Shown: in pieces, positions 26,601 to 34,616 of the stretch
Layout of the letters: each line of letters opens with the position of its first letter
Position numbering within the stretch: the first letter of the stretch is position 1
Assembly (NCBI RefSeq): GCF_000499205.1
Contig: NZ_AWUK01000021.1
Coordinates: forward strand, 124,001-188,000
Reading direction: 5' to 3'
Source: Paenibacillus sp. MAEPY2
GTDB lineage: Bacteria > Bacillota > Bacilli > Paenibacillales > Paenibacillaceae
DNA: 64,000 nucleotides
Notes under the pieces: model-generated
The model's database searches: none
What the model was told of the DNA's origin: nothing
Seen by the model: only the letters and a program-made list of their open reading frames with translations
Made by a program: the position numbers and the translations under genes

Positions 26601-27923
26601 TTATTTCACGTTGGTCCAATAATCTTGAATTTCCTTGGCGAGTCCATTACGGTCAATCACATCAGCCAAATATTTCTGCATGGAAGCACCCAGTTTGGAC
26701 CAATGGTCAGCTGGAAGCGCGCTCATCGATTCCTCAATTTTGCCTGCCTTAATGTATTCACTAATCGACTTGCCCAGCGGATCAGCCGGTTCAAGTGTAA
26801 TATTGCTGAATGCAGGAATGACGCTGGCCTGATTCACCAGGAAATCTTGACCTTTAGCCTCATAGACTATCCAGTCCAGAAATTTTTTCGCAGCTTCCTG
26901 CTGCGCTGGTGTGCTTTTTTCCTTGTCGATCAGAATGCGTTTGGATACGGCTGCAGAAATTTGCGTGTTGCCAAAATCATCGGGATTGTTGCTTATAGGA
27001 ACCGGTAGGAAGCCATATTGTCCATCCGCGGTATCAAAGCTGTGAATTTGCGGCCATGCCCAGTTGCCTTGAAACCAGATGCCAACCTCGCCTTTACCCA
27101 GTACTTCGGGTCCACGCTCATACGTCCCGGACAACGGGGAGGCTTTGTCGATGTTATAGGTCTTCATCAGATCGAACGTATCCATCAAGCCATTGAATAC
27201 AGCGTTGGAAGCCAAATCCACTGTACCTGCTTTCAGATCACTTATGAACTGATCCACTTTGGCGCGATCCGGAGACTGTCCGCCATATGCAAGTGCCAGA
27301 TAGTGGGCGCCAAGCGACCAATCCATAGGTGATACAATTAAGGGTGATTTTCCGGTTGCTGCAATCTTCTGAAACAATTCATCGAGCTGTGCAGTGGTTT
27401 GCACCGATTGGGGATCAAATGTGCCGCCTACGGCCTGATCCAGTATCTTCTGGTTGTAGATGAAACCATATCCTTCAATGGAGAGTGGAAATGCATAATT
27501 TTTCTCCTCAAATGTTGTTGCCGTGGTGCTATTTTCGACGGCATCCTTCATCCACTTTTCAGAGGTAAGGTCCATGACACGGTCCTTGAATTTCTCAACA
27601 TCTCCTGTATCCAGCATCATCATTGTTGTCGGATTGCCAGATGCATAGAGCGCCGAGGCTTTCTCAAAAGGAGATTGCCCACTTCCTACAGGTACGATTT
27701 CCAGTGTTATATTAGGGTTCTCAGATTGAAAATCCTTTGCTGCCTGCTCCAACTGACTGTTTATTTCAGCTTTGGAATTCAGCAGTGTAATTTTGACAAT
27801 ATCACCGGATGCGGACGATGACTCCGTTCCCGCTCCTGACTTGGCACCGCCACATGCCGAAAGAATAACTACCATAACCAATGATAAGACTGATAATTTC
27901 ATCCATTTCCATTCTTTTTTCAT
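26601..27923 (-). CDS. Sugar ABC transporter substrate-binding lipoprotein
   Basis: This 440-residue extracellular binding protein has a lipobox LSAC (Cys24) and a family-1 solute-binding fold: ITLLNSKAEINSQLEQAAKDFQSENPNITLEIV near the N-terminus, then GYGFIYNQKILDQAV, GEVGIWFQGNWAWPQI and the C-terminal AAKKFLDWIVYEAKG. It captures the oligosaccharide for the two permeases downstream. Context with GH32 suggests fructo-oligosaccharides or sucrose. The ATG has GGGGG 9 nt upstream. It is the first gene after the LacI-operated promoter. Confidence 0.92.
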   Translation of the reverse strand: MKKEWKWMKLSVLSLVMVVILSACGGAKSGAGTESSSASGDIVKITLLNSKAEINSQLEQAAKDFQSENPNITLEIVPVGSGQSPFEKASALYASGNPTTMMMLDTGDVEKFKDRVMDLTSEKWMKDAVENSTTATTFEEKNYAFPLSIEGYGFIYNQKILDQAVGGTFDPQSVQTTAQLDELFQKIAATGKSPLIVSPMDWSLGAHYLALAYGGQSPDRAKVDQFISDLKAGTVDLASNAVFNGLMDTFDLMKTYNIDKASPLSGTYERGPEVLGKGEVGIWFQGNWAWPQIHSFDTADGQYGFLPVPISNNPDDFGNTQISAAVSKRILIDKEKSTPAQQEAAKKFLDWIVYEAKGQDFLVNQASVIPAFSNITLEPADPLGKSISEYIKAGKIEESMSALPADHWSKLGASMQKYLADVIDRNGLAKEIQDYWTNVK

Positions 27924-27952
27924 CTGTTATTGCCCCCGTTCAATAATATAAA

Positions 27953-27966
27953 AGGAACCGCTTACA
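27953..27966 (-). promoter_or_regulatory. cre-like site (CcpA) at the fructan operon start
   Basis: On the minus strand TGTAAGCGGTTCCT matches 12 of 14 positions of TGWAARCGYTWWCW. It overlaps the predicted transcription start, a position where CcpA represses. Carbon-catabolite repression of the operon is the expected result. Confidence 0.5.
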
Positions 27967-27972
27967 AAATTG

Positions 27973-28011
27973 ATTATAGTGTCAAAGGTTTGACATGTCA
28001 ATCGTTTGACA
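27973..28011 (-). promoter_or_regulatory. Consensus promoter with two abutting LacI operators
   Basis: On the minus strand a perfect TTGACA, 17 nt and perfect TATAAT form the promoter (27973-28001). Two 16-bp palindromes of the form TGTCAA-N4-TTGACA lie end to end at 27980-27995 and 27996-28011, covering the -35 and the spacer. The upstream LacI-family gene is the likely repressor. Confidence 0.85.
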
Positions 28012-28072
28012 TAAAAATAAATAAGTTACCTTTCCATTAATTATTAGAATGTATAGACGAATAAAAGCATGC

Positions 28073-28096
28073 AAAAAACGACCTTGTTTAGGTCGT
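28073..28096 (-). terminator. Terminator of the LacI gene, containing its stop codon
   Basis: On the minus strand ACGACC pairs with GGTCGT around a 7-nt loop that contains the TAA stop of the regulator, followed by TTTTTTG. Confidence 0.75.
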
Positions 28097-29068
28097 CTCT
28101 CTCTCCACCAGTGTGACTGGCAATATATGCTCCATCCCGATTTCCTCCTCAGCGATCTGGCCTCGGATCAACTCTACGGCTAGCTCAGCCATGGCCTCCA
28201 TTGGCTGCCTTATGGTTGTAATTCCTGGCATCGCGTAACCCGCCGCCTGGATGTCGTCATAACCAACAATTGCGATATCCTCGGGAACTTTGCGACCATG
28301 AAGCACGATTTGCTTCAAGGCATGAATGGCCATCAGATCACTGGTTACGAACAGTCCATCCACTTCGGGATGCTGAGCAAGCAGTTTTCCGACCAATTCG
28401 GTATACTGATGCTGACTGAACACATTCAGGTCGGTTTCATGGATCATGACCGGCTGGATTCCATGTGCCTTCAGTGTGTCCGTGAAACCTGTAGTTCTGC
28501 GATTAGACAGCATTTGCAGCCCTAGATTGCCGCAGATATGCGCCACGTGTCGTCTGCCCTTGGAGAGCAGCAATTCGGCTGCCATAACCCCACCCTGATA
28601 ATTATCAGATGAGATGAACGGGATGTCAGTACTAATCTGTCGGTCCAATGTAACGATGGGAGAATGCAGATTCATGTACTCATCCACTTCGAGCGTATGA
28701 CTGCCCATAATAATGCCGTCCACCCGATTCCCCTTGAGCATCTCCACGTACTCTCGCTCTTTGGAAGGGTCCATGTGCGAGTTGCACAGCATCATTTTTA
28801 ACCCGTTCCGGTATGCATAATACTCAATATAATTTGCCAGTTCACCAAAAAACGGATGTGAAACATCAGGAATAATCAAGCCAATGACGTTGGACTGCTT
28901 GCGCAGCAGAGAACGGGCAATTTCATTGGGACGATAATTCAGTTCGTTCATGGTTTGGTACACTTTATCCCGAGTCTTCTGACTGATGTAACCCCGATTG
29001 TTCAATACACGCGACACGGTAGTTACGGAAACGCCTGCTTTGAGTGCAACATCATGAATTGTTGCCAT
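28088..29068 (-). CDS. LacI family transcriptional regulator of the fructan operon
   Basis: This 326-residue repressor has the LacI helix-turn-helix (MATIHDVALKAGVSVTTVSRVLNN) and hinge helix (YRPNEIARSLLRKQSNVIGLI), followed by a periplasmic-binding-like sugar domain with IVGYDDIQAAGYAMPGITTIRQP at the C-terminus. The ATG at 29068 has GAGG upstream; a longer frame from 29098 lacks any ribosome site. It lies directly upstream of the operon promoter, whose tandem TGTCAA-N4-TTGACA palindromes are its likely operators. The inducer is probably a sugar related to the GH32 substrate. Confidence 0.92.
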   Translation of the reverse strand: MATIHDVALKAGVSVTTVSRVLNNRGYISQKTRDKVYQTMNELNYRPNEIARSLLRKQSNVIGLIIPDVSHPFFGELANYIEYYAYRNGLKMMLCNSHMDPSKEREYVEMLKGNRVDGIIMGSHTLEVDEYMNLHSPIVTLDRQISTDIPFISSDNYQGGVMAAELLLSKGRRHVAHICGNLGLQMLSNRRTTGFTDTLKAHGIQPVMIHETDLNVFSQHQYTELVGKLLAQHPEVDGLFVTSDLMAIHALKQIVLHGRKVPEDIAIVGYDDIQAAGYAMPGITTIRQPMEAMAELAVELIRGQIAEEEIGMEHILPVTLVERETT

Positions 29069-29157
29069 AACAACCTCTTTTCCTACAACATTCTTCATAT
29101 CTTAATAATTATATACGTATTTTCAGCCCCAAACCAATCCGCACGCCAGTCTGCTCT

Positions 29158-29604
29158 TTACTTCGCCTGGATCTTCGCTCTGGGCATACTATGCATGGCC
29201 CCATGTGTCACATGGGCCTGAACCACATACGTACCTGCCTGCTCAAAAGTATACTGCACCTCATACAGACCATTCTCTACCTCGCTTGCCTTCAAGGCGC
29301 CTTGTTCCTCCAGCTTATCCTCTGTCATCATTCCTAGTTCAGGCGAGACTGCCGGGGCATCCTCAAGCTCATCCCATATCTGGAATTGAACTTGATCCGC
29401 ATCGCTTACCGGCACTTCACCCTGAGTAAGCTTCACCTGCAAGGTCACAGGCTTATGGAGAGAAGCCTTGTCAGGGACCACCAGCTGTACTTTGATCATC
29501 TCCGGCATCTCACCAGACTGGGACTGCTCCTCATAGGAGCATCCCGCAATCAGGAGGGTCAGAATGATGAAGGGCATGAACCAACGGACTTGTCCGCTCA
29601 TCAA
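29158..29604 (-). CDS. YtkA-like domain lipoprotein
   Basis: This 148-residue protein has a signal peptide with lipobox LIAGC (Cys22) and an immunoglobulin-like YtkA/FixH-type domain: VQLVVPDKASLHKPVTLQVKL, VQFQIWDE and a C-terminal GLYEVQYTFEQAGTYVVQAHV. The final segment HVTHGAMHSMPRA carries His and Met residues that could bind copper. It follows bdbC by 14 nt in the same operon. A link to copper handling or extracytoplasmic redox folding is inferred from the domain and from its neighbour; no direct evidence is visible. The start could be either of two adjacent ATGs. Confidence 0.83.
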   Translation of the reverse strand: MMSGQVRWFMPFIILTLLIAGCSYEEQSQSGEMPEMIKVQLVVPDKASLHKPVTLQVKLTQGEVPVSDADQVQFQIWDELEDAPAVSPELGMMTEDKLEEQGALKASEVENGLYEVQYTFEQAGTYVVQAHVTHGAMHSMPRAKIQAK

Positions 29605-29618
29605 TTATCTGTCCTTTC

Positions 29619-30071
29619 TTATGAAGAAGATTTTGGTGTTTTGCCAATTCCCCACAGCATCACAATAATGATGATAAATGCGATCAGTGCAAGTAACGGT
29701 ATCGTAATAAAACCAAACCAGTTCAAGTAATCGGTATAACACGGAATTTGTCCACATGCCACTGAACTCCCCGTAGCGGAGTAAATACGCTGAATCGTTA
29801 CATGATATAACGAGATTCCGCCCCCAATGAAACTAAGCGGAAGAACATATTTGGTGATGCCCACATCATCCTTGAAGTAGGCAATCCCCAGTAAAATCGT
29901 TAACGGATACATAAAGATCCGTTGGAACCAGCACAGATCACAGGGGATGTATCCCTTAATCTCACTAAAATAAAGGCTGCCTCCAGTCGCAATGACTGAT
30001 ACAGCCCAGGCAATAAACAGACGGGTATCAATGTTTTTTGCCCGTCCCTCAGGCTTTGAAGCTGTGTCCAT
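29619..30071 (-). CDS. bdbC: Disulfide bond formation protein, DsbB-like (BdbC)
   Basis: This 150-residue membrane quinone-dependent thiol oxidase has four hydrophobic segments. It keeps both cysteine pairs: CDLC (Cys44, Cys47) after the first membrane segment and Cys106-Cys111 (ACGQIPCY) in the second extracellular loop. It reoxidises an extracellular thiol oxidase (BdbD/DsbA type); none is encoded beside it. The start has GGGGG 9 nt upstream. It is in an operon with the YtkA-like lipoprotein, an association that suggests a role in folding secreted or copper-related proteins. Confidence 0.93.
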   Translation of the reverse strand: MDTASKPEGRAKNIDTRLFIAWAVSVIATGGSLYFSEIKGYIPCDLCWFQRIFMYPLTILLGIAYFKDDVGITKYVLPLSFIGGGISLYHVTIQRIYSATGSSVACGQIPCYTDYLNWFGFITIPLLALIAFIIIIVMLWGIGKTPKSSS

Positions 30072-30281
30072 CCGCTTGAACCCCCTTTTCTTGTTTGATC
30101 ATACCGAATAATAATACAACATACATGACTCCAACGGGCTAGTGTTACAATTATGTACAGTCCATAACCGTACCGTGATCCATATAGACGTTTCGGTGAG
30201 GTTGCTGACTCCCCTGATTATACCAAATATTTGAATATTTTGATGTGGTCTTTTTGCGTCCAGGTGAAGCCGCTGAAACGG

Positions 30282-30307
30282 AAAAAAGCTGCCGTATGGG
30301 GCAGCCT
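30282..30307 (-). terminator. Terminator of the duplicated stalk-domain gene
   Basis: On the minus strand AAGGCTGCC pairs with GGCAGCTT around CCATAC, followed by TTTT. Confidence 0.85.
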
Positions 30308-30333
30308 TTTCGTTCTTCTTTTATAAATAGCGA

Positions 30334-31962
30334 TTACATTGATTTAGTCAGTGTGATGGAACCATCTTTTTGAGCCCATTTTACATCCCAGCCAAGAAGC
30401 TCAGCGATGAAACGCAGTGGCACTTGTGTACGTCCATCTTTGTTTACAAAGACCGTTGCACCTACATTTTTCTTCATGCTGTTCACTTCCATAACGTTGT
30501 TGTTCACCCAGAATATCAGCGTATCATTACCAGCCATTACGGTTACTTGCTGTGCTTTTTTATCCCATTTCACAGTTGCACCAATTCCTTCACTCAGGAA
30601 ACGCAGTGGAATGTAGGTTGTGTTTTTCCAGAGCATTGGTGTTGTGTCCATATTGGTTGTTTTGTCATTGATTTTCAGCATTTTGCTGTTCAGTTGCATC
30701 CATACAGTAGTTGTATCTGTTTCGGGCATTGTCGGTGTCGTGGGCTGCTCTTGGAATTTGTCGTTGAATTGCGTCACGATTGCATTACCAAGGGCTTGAC
30801 CTACACCAAACATAACTTTGAATCCTTCACGGTTGGTGGTGTGCGAACCTTCGTAGTTAGCCGCAGCGTATTGATCCAATACTTGCTGCACTTGCTTCTC
30901 ATGTGTAGTCAGTGCTTGTTGTCCGGCAGCTTTCGGCAGGTTACCTGCAGTTGCGGAATCCAGGAATGTCGCGAACTCCGTCGTGAATCCATCAATACGT
31001 TTTTCGACAGCTGCACGAGCCGCTGCATCATTGTTTTTAACGGCTGTTACATAGTCGCTTTGTGCATTTACATGGTTGGTTACCCAAATTTTCTCGAACG
31101 CATTTGCACCGTCGTTACCGTAAATGGAAGCGATCGCTGCTTTGAAATCCGCTGTGTTTCCAGCTTCAGCTGTAACCAGTGCATTCGATGCTGCTGGGCG
31201 ACCATCATATTGCTCTTGCATTTGCAGAGCCGACAGAGCAAAGTGCTCGGAAGCCAAGTGATTCAATGCGGATCTCAGATCAGCTGCTGGTGTATCTGCT
31301 TTGCTATTCTCGAATTTCTCAGGCATTTGTGTTGTGATTGCTGTGGAAAGTGCTTTACTCACGTCGAACATTTCTTTGAAGCCTTCACGATACGCTTTGT
31401 ATGCATCTGCGTAGTCACCAGCGACATATTCATCAAATACTTTTTGCACGAGATCTTCATGTACTTTCAAAGCATTTTTGGCTGCTGCTTTTGGCAATTT
31501 GCCTTCGGTTGCGGTGCTCAGGAATGTAGAGAATTCTTCTACAAAACCATTGATGTTATCCTGTGCCTGTTTGATCCCAGCCTGGTTGCCCATTTTAGTT
31601 GCTTTCACAAGATCGTCTGTATATTTGTTATGAGCGCGGAAGATGCGTTCGAATTCTTTGGCTCCTGCATCACCGTAAAGGGAAGCGATTGCCGGCTGCA
31701 TATCCAATGCATTTTGGTCGAGTGCTTTGTAAGCTGCGTCCGCATCTTTTGCTCCGTCATACGCTTTCGCCATTGCGGTTACTGCGAGTGCAAAGTGTTC
31801 GGATAACAGATGATCCAAGCTCGCTCTCAGGTCAGCAGCAGGTGTATTAACACTTGCCTTCATCGTTGTCATCGGTGTCTGTGGTGCTGAAGCAGCCCCG
31901 GCGATTCCTGGCATCAATAACGTCAAGCTCAGCATGGGTGCGATAAATTTCTTCATTTTCAT
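30334..31962 (-). CDS. Secreted protein with two helical repeats and a copper-amine-oxidase-like stalk domain
   Basis: This 542-residue protein has a signal peptide (about residues 1-23, ending AGAASA). Two homologous helical repeats of about 190 residues follow (roughly 38-222 and 223-405), each opening TPAADLR and holding HLxSEHFAL, SLYG or SIYG, GAxxFE, a later AH or NH and a HExxVQxVxDxYxA segment with REGFKxMF. The C-terminal 115 residues form a stalk or copper-amine-oxidase N-terminal-like domain (YIPLRFLSEGIGATVKWD, QVPLRFIAELLGWDVKW). Four or so His per repeat, with nearby Glu, suggest metal binding, but no named family was recognised. The ATG follows GAGGAG. It is preceded by a 21-codon ORF and a leader terminator. 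Confidence 0.8.
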   Translation of the reverse strand: MKMKKFIAPMLSLTLLMPGIAGAASAPQTPMTTMKASVNTPAADLRASLDHLLSEHFALAVTAMAKAYDGAKDADAAYKALDQNALDMQPAIASLYGDAGAKEFERIFRAHNKYTDDLVKATKMGNQAGIKQAQDNINGFVEEFSTFLSTATEGKLPKAAAKNALKVHEDLVQKVFDEYVAGDYADAYKAYREGFKEMFDVSKALSTAITTQMPEKFENSKADTPAADLRSALNHLASEHFALSALQMQEQYDGRPAASNALVTAEAGNTADFKAAIASIYGNDGANAFEKIWVTNHVNAQSDYVTAVKNNDAAARAAVEKRIDGFTTEFATFLDSATAGNLPKAAGQQALTTHEKQVQQVLDQYAAANYEGSHTTNREGFKVMFGVGQALGNAIVTQFNDKFQEQPTTPTMPETDTTTVWMQLNSKMLKINDKTTNMDTTPMLWKNTTYIPLRFLSEGIGATVKWDKKAQQVTVMAGNDTLIFWVNNNVMEVNSMKKNVGATVFVNKDGRTQVPLRFIAELLGWDVKWAQKDGSITLTKSM

Positions 31963-31980
31963 TACGTGTTCACTCCTCGG

Positions 31981-32046
31981 TTAGTTTTGTTTATCCTTTG
32001 TTTCCTCGTCGTCGTCTTCATAGGGTGTAACGTAGAGTTCTTCCAT
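31981..32046 (-). CDS. Candidate 21-residue acidic peptide upstream of the repeat protein
   Basis: ATG at 32044-32046 follows a GAGGTGATC ribosome site and runs to TAA at 31981-31983. The peptide opens MEELYVTPYEDDDEETKD, so it is strongly acidic in its second half. It ends 18 nt before the next start, close enough for translational coupling. Such short ORFs may be regulatory leader peptides. No homology can be claimed. The strong ribosome site and tight spacing are the reasons to list it. Confidence 0.45.
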   Translation of the reverse strand: MEELYVTPYEDDDEETKDKQN

Positions 32047-32065
32047 CTGGATCACCTCTCTGGGC

Positions 32066-32101
32066 AAAAAAAATCGCCGCCTCCGTCCAGGAAAGCCGCG
32101 A
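32066..32101 (-). terminator. Intrinsic terminator within the leader of the stalk-protein operon
   Basis: On the minus strand TCGCGGCTTTCC pairs with GGAGGCGGCGA with about ten pairs including wobbles, followed by eight Ts. There is no minus-strand gene upstream before the next divergent gene, so this is probably a transcription attenuator in a 5' leader. Confidence 0.6.
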
Positions 32102-32291
32102 ATGCGTGCCACAACAAGGTTTATCTCAAATTTAAAATTTTAAAATTATATTGATCCGCTCCATTCAGCACTACATACATACTGTAAGTGAAGAACTTTA
32201 TTTTCCTATATTTATCAATAAAAGCTTACATCCAAGGTGAACCTGAAGTACAATGAACAGAACGATTGATTTCAATGAAGGAGGTCATCGC

Positions 32292-32498
32292 ATGACATTG
32301 CTACCCTATATTTTAATTATTGGTATTGCCCTGTTCGGTGGTATTGCTACAATGATCATCGGGAATTCGAAAGCGAATCAGACCAGCAACCCCGAGTATG
32401 ATCGCAGGACCAAGCAAAATTTGAGCAAACTTACCTATGTATACGTTGGTGCCATCGTTCTCGGCATAGGCGGTTTCGTCCTGTATTTATTCAACTGA
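32292..32498 (+). CDS. Small two-segment membrane protein
   Basis: This 68-residue protein has two hydrophobic segments (about 3-22 and 46-66) separated by a polar loop (NSKANQTSNPEYDRRTKQNLSKLT). The ATG at 32292 lies after GGAGGTCATCGC; a start 13 codons earlier includes the ribosome site. No recognised family. It is divergent from the stalk-protein operon. Confidence 0.65.
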   Translation: MTLLPYILIIGIALFGGIATMIIGNSKANQTSNPEYDRRTKQNLSKLTYVYVGAIVLGIGGFVLYLFN

Positions 32499-32912
32499 AT
32501 AACCTTACTCTCCGCAAAGTACATGTTTGAACTTTTTGAGTAATTGAAGGTTTCGTTGTACATATGGGATGGTTTGGCGAACCATTCCTCTCTCTCTTAT
32601 GACGTTCAAGAGTCCACGTACCACCCACAAATGCATTTGTTCGTACAGGCTTGTCCTGCTGAACGAATTACCTCCCTGTGCATATCCCTGCTCAAAGTCA
32701 GCTACAATCTCTCCTGCTTCTCACTCCTTGCTTCTCCATCATCTATAATGTGAGTGCTCTCCTCTGTATATAACAAATTTCAAATGGCAAGATCCTTACA
32801 CATGTTTACAAGTTGGAGATAATTCAGAATTATTCTGGATATGTTCAGCGGGTAATATAAAGCCATAAGGACAGCAAGCCATTATAAATAACAAAATTTA
32901 AAGGAGAGATAT
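32499..32912. other. Intergenic region, no gene recognised
   Basis: These 414 nt lie between two plus-strand genes. A 69-codon plus-strand ORF at 32544-32753 has no ribosome site and low-complexity, Ser/Leu/Cys-rich composition, so it is not called. AT-rich sequence near 32760-32900 probably carries the promoter of the following gene, but no hexamer pair is convincing. Confidence 0.5.
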
Positions 32913-34019
32913 ATGATGAAGAAAAACTTGAAGAAATCCGCAGCAACGATGATGGTATTGGGCATGACATTAACAGGAGCAACGGGTGTATTCGCTGGTA
33001 CTCAATTGGAGAAAATCTCGGCATATCTTAACCACGGTATCAGCTTCAATGTAGACGGTGCGGCGTACTCACCAACGGATGGCAATGGCAACAAACTGGC
33101 TCCAATCACTTACAACAATTCCACTTATCTGCCTGTACGTGCCATTGCTGATGCGCTGCATGTACCTGTATCGTATGACGGCAAAAAAGGACAGGTCATT
33201 ATCGGAGAAGCTACAAGCAATCCTTCCACTTTGAGTAATGTAACCTATAGCGCAGCGCAAAAAGAAGCCATTCAAAAGGCATTTGCACAGTTCGATGGTT
33301 TCGAGGCAGCTTACGCTCCTCAGCAAATGATTGCAGGTGATACGTTCAAGAGTGTAGGAGCTGGAGAAGACGGCGTAAGCTTTACGTTCAGTCATATGAA
33401 AGTGGGTGTGTCTCCAAGAGATTATTCGGACGGTTACAATGGTAAAGACGTAAAACTGTCTAATGGCGTCTCAGCCAAATGGTACACACCGGATCAAACG
33501 GGTATGCTCACGTTCAAACTGGATGATCGTTACGTTACGATTAGCTCACCGGATCATAAGCTGACTCAAGCTCAGCTCCAGCAAGTGGCTGTATCTGTGC
33601 AAAAGGTACAAGGCAACGATCAGGGCGTTACCGGGTTCGCTGATGTGAAATATACACAAGAACAGTCGGCTGCCATCCGCAAAGCATTTGCAAAATTCCA
33701 AGGATTTGAGACTGCTTACGCACCACAACATATGATTGCCGGGGATACGTTTAAAAGTGTAGGTGCTGGCGGGGACGGCGTAAATTTTGTTTTTAATCAC
33801 ATGAACGTGACAGTTTCACCCAAAGACTATTCCTTCAGCTATGACGGCAAAAATGTAAAACTGCCCAACGGCGTTACCGCCAAATGGTATACACCGGATC
33901 AAACCGATATGCTGACATTCAAACTGGATGATCGTTATGTGACCCTCAGCTCGCCAAAAAACGCATTAACTCACACACAGCTGGAGCAAATGGCGGTATC
34001 TGTGCAAAAAGTGAAATAA
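32913..34019 (+). CDS. Secreted stalk-domain protein with a tandem duplication
   Basis: This 368-residue protein has a signal peptide (about residues 1-28, GATGVFA then GTQ), a single copper-amine-oxidase-like stalk domain (about 40-97, TYLPVRAIADALHVPVSYD) and two near-identical repeats of about 125 residues (roughly 108-232 and 246-368). Each repeat has AFAxFxGFExAYAPQxMIAGD, FKSVGAGxDGV, NGVxAKWYTPDQT and MLTFKLDDRYVT. The duplicated DNA is still closely similar, so the duplication appears recent. The function is unknown; extracellular or cell-surface location is likely. The ATG-ATG start follows AAAGGAGAG. Confidence 0.82.
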   Translation: MMKKNLKKSAATMMVLGMTLTGATGVFAGTQLEKISAYLNHGISFNVDGAAYSPTDGNGNKLAPITYNNSTYLPVRAIADALHVPVSYDGKKGQVIIGEATSNPSTLSNVTYSAAQKEAIQKAFAQFDGFEAAYAPQQMIAGDTFKSVGAGEDGVSFTFSHMKVGVSPRDYSDGYNGKDVKLSNGVSAKWYTPDQTGMLTFKLDDRYVTISSPDHKLTQAQLQQVAVSVQKVQGNDQGVTGFADVKYTQEQSAAIRKAFAKFQGFETAYAPQHMIAGDTFKSVGAGGDGVNFVFNHMNVTVSPKDYSFSYDGKNVKLPNGVTAKWYTPDQTDMLTFKLDDRYVTLSSPKNALTHTQLEQMAVSVQKVK

Positions 34020-34070
34020 TTTCGAATTTAAAATTAAGGAATCACTTTGAAAATCATACACCATAACAAA

Positions 34071-34125
34071 CACACATCATTCCGTTCTTCCTGATGAGGG
34101 ACAGATTTGATGTGTGCTTTGTCCT
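34071..34125 (+). terminator. Possible terminator after the stalk-domain gene
   Basis: A perfect 9-bp stem CACACATCA / TGATGTGTG (34071-34079, 34108-34116) encloses a 28-nt loop and is followed by CTTTGTCCT. The T run is weak. Confidence 0.4.
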
Positions 34126-34245
34126 ATTCCAAATGATCGCTATGATTCTAAAAACAAGGCTTTTGTCCAGATTCATTTCATATTGAATAACGTTATAATG
34201 AAGTATACTGCATTTAACAGAAGAAAAGATAAGGAGTAGATCATA

Positions 34246-34521
34246 ATGGACCAGCGGATCGATCTATCCCCGGAGGAACTGCAGCAACTTGCGGGTGAAT
34301 TCAACAAGGCCTCGCAAAACGGACATGATATCCTTGCGCAGCTCAAAACGATAATTGACCAGTCTGAAGGTCAGTGGGAAGGTGAGCGCCAGCGTGAGTT
34401 TTTACAACGAATAAATGGTAGCATAACGTCTATGAGCCATTATTTGCGTGGATTGCAGGAGACAAGCAATAGTCTTCAGCAGACGGCGACCCGTTTTCGT
34501 GAAGTAGATCAGTCCCGATAA
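34246..34521 (+). CDS. WXG100 family type VII secretion target
   Basis: This 91-residue helical-hairpin protein carries the WXG motif as Trp44-Glu45-Gly46 in the turn between two amphipathic helices, the hallmark of EsxA/YukE-like proteins exported by the ESX/Yuk type VII system. The C-terminal helix ends RFREVDQSR, without a perfect YxxxD/E tail. No EssC/YukB ATPase is in the window, so export machinery must lie elsewhere. The ATG has AAGGAG upstream. It faces the minus-strand operon that encodes a larger WXG-like protein. Confidence 0.9.
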   Translation: MDQRIDLSPEELQQLAGEFNKASQNGHDILAQLKTIIDQSEGQWEGERQREFLQRINGSITSMSHYLRGLQETSNSLQQTATRFREVDQSR

Positions 34522-34548
34522 AGCAAAACACATGTCACATCACATTGC

Positions 34549-34611
34549 ATCAAAAAAACCATGTACCCGAAGATGATGATTTATCATTCTTTCAAGGCCA
34601 TGGCTTTTTGA
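34549..34611. terminator. Bidirectional hairpin between WXG100 and DUF4176 genes
   Basis: CCATG pairs with CATGG, enclosing a second stem GAAGATGATGA / TCATTCTTTC. A T run (CTTTTTG) follows on the plus strand and TTTTTTT follows on the minus strand. Both convergent genes probably end here. Confidence 0.65.
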
Positions 34612-34616
34612 GATTT

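Noticed and set aside
30370..31806. Plus-strand 478-codon open frame opposite the stalk-domain gene
   Set aside because: Its translation is extremely Cys-, His- and Phe-rich and lies antisense to a gene with signal peptide, repeats and ribosome site; it is a composition shadow.
32544..32753. 69-codon plus-strand frame in the intergenic region before the stalk gene
   Set aside because: No ribosome site, low-complexity composition, and no continuity with neighbours.
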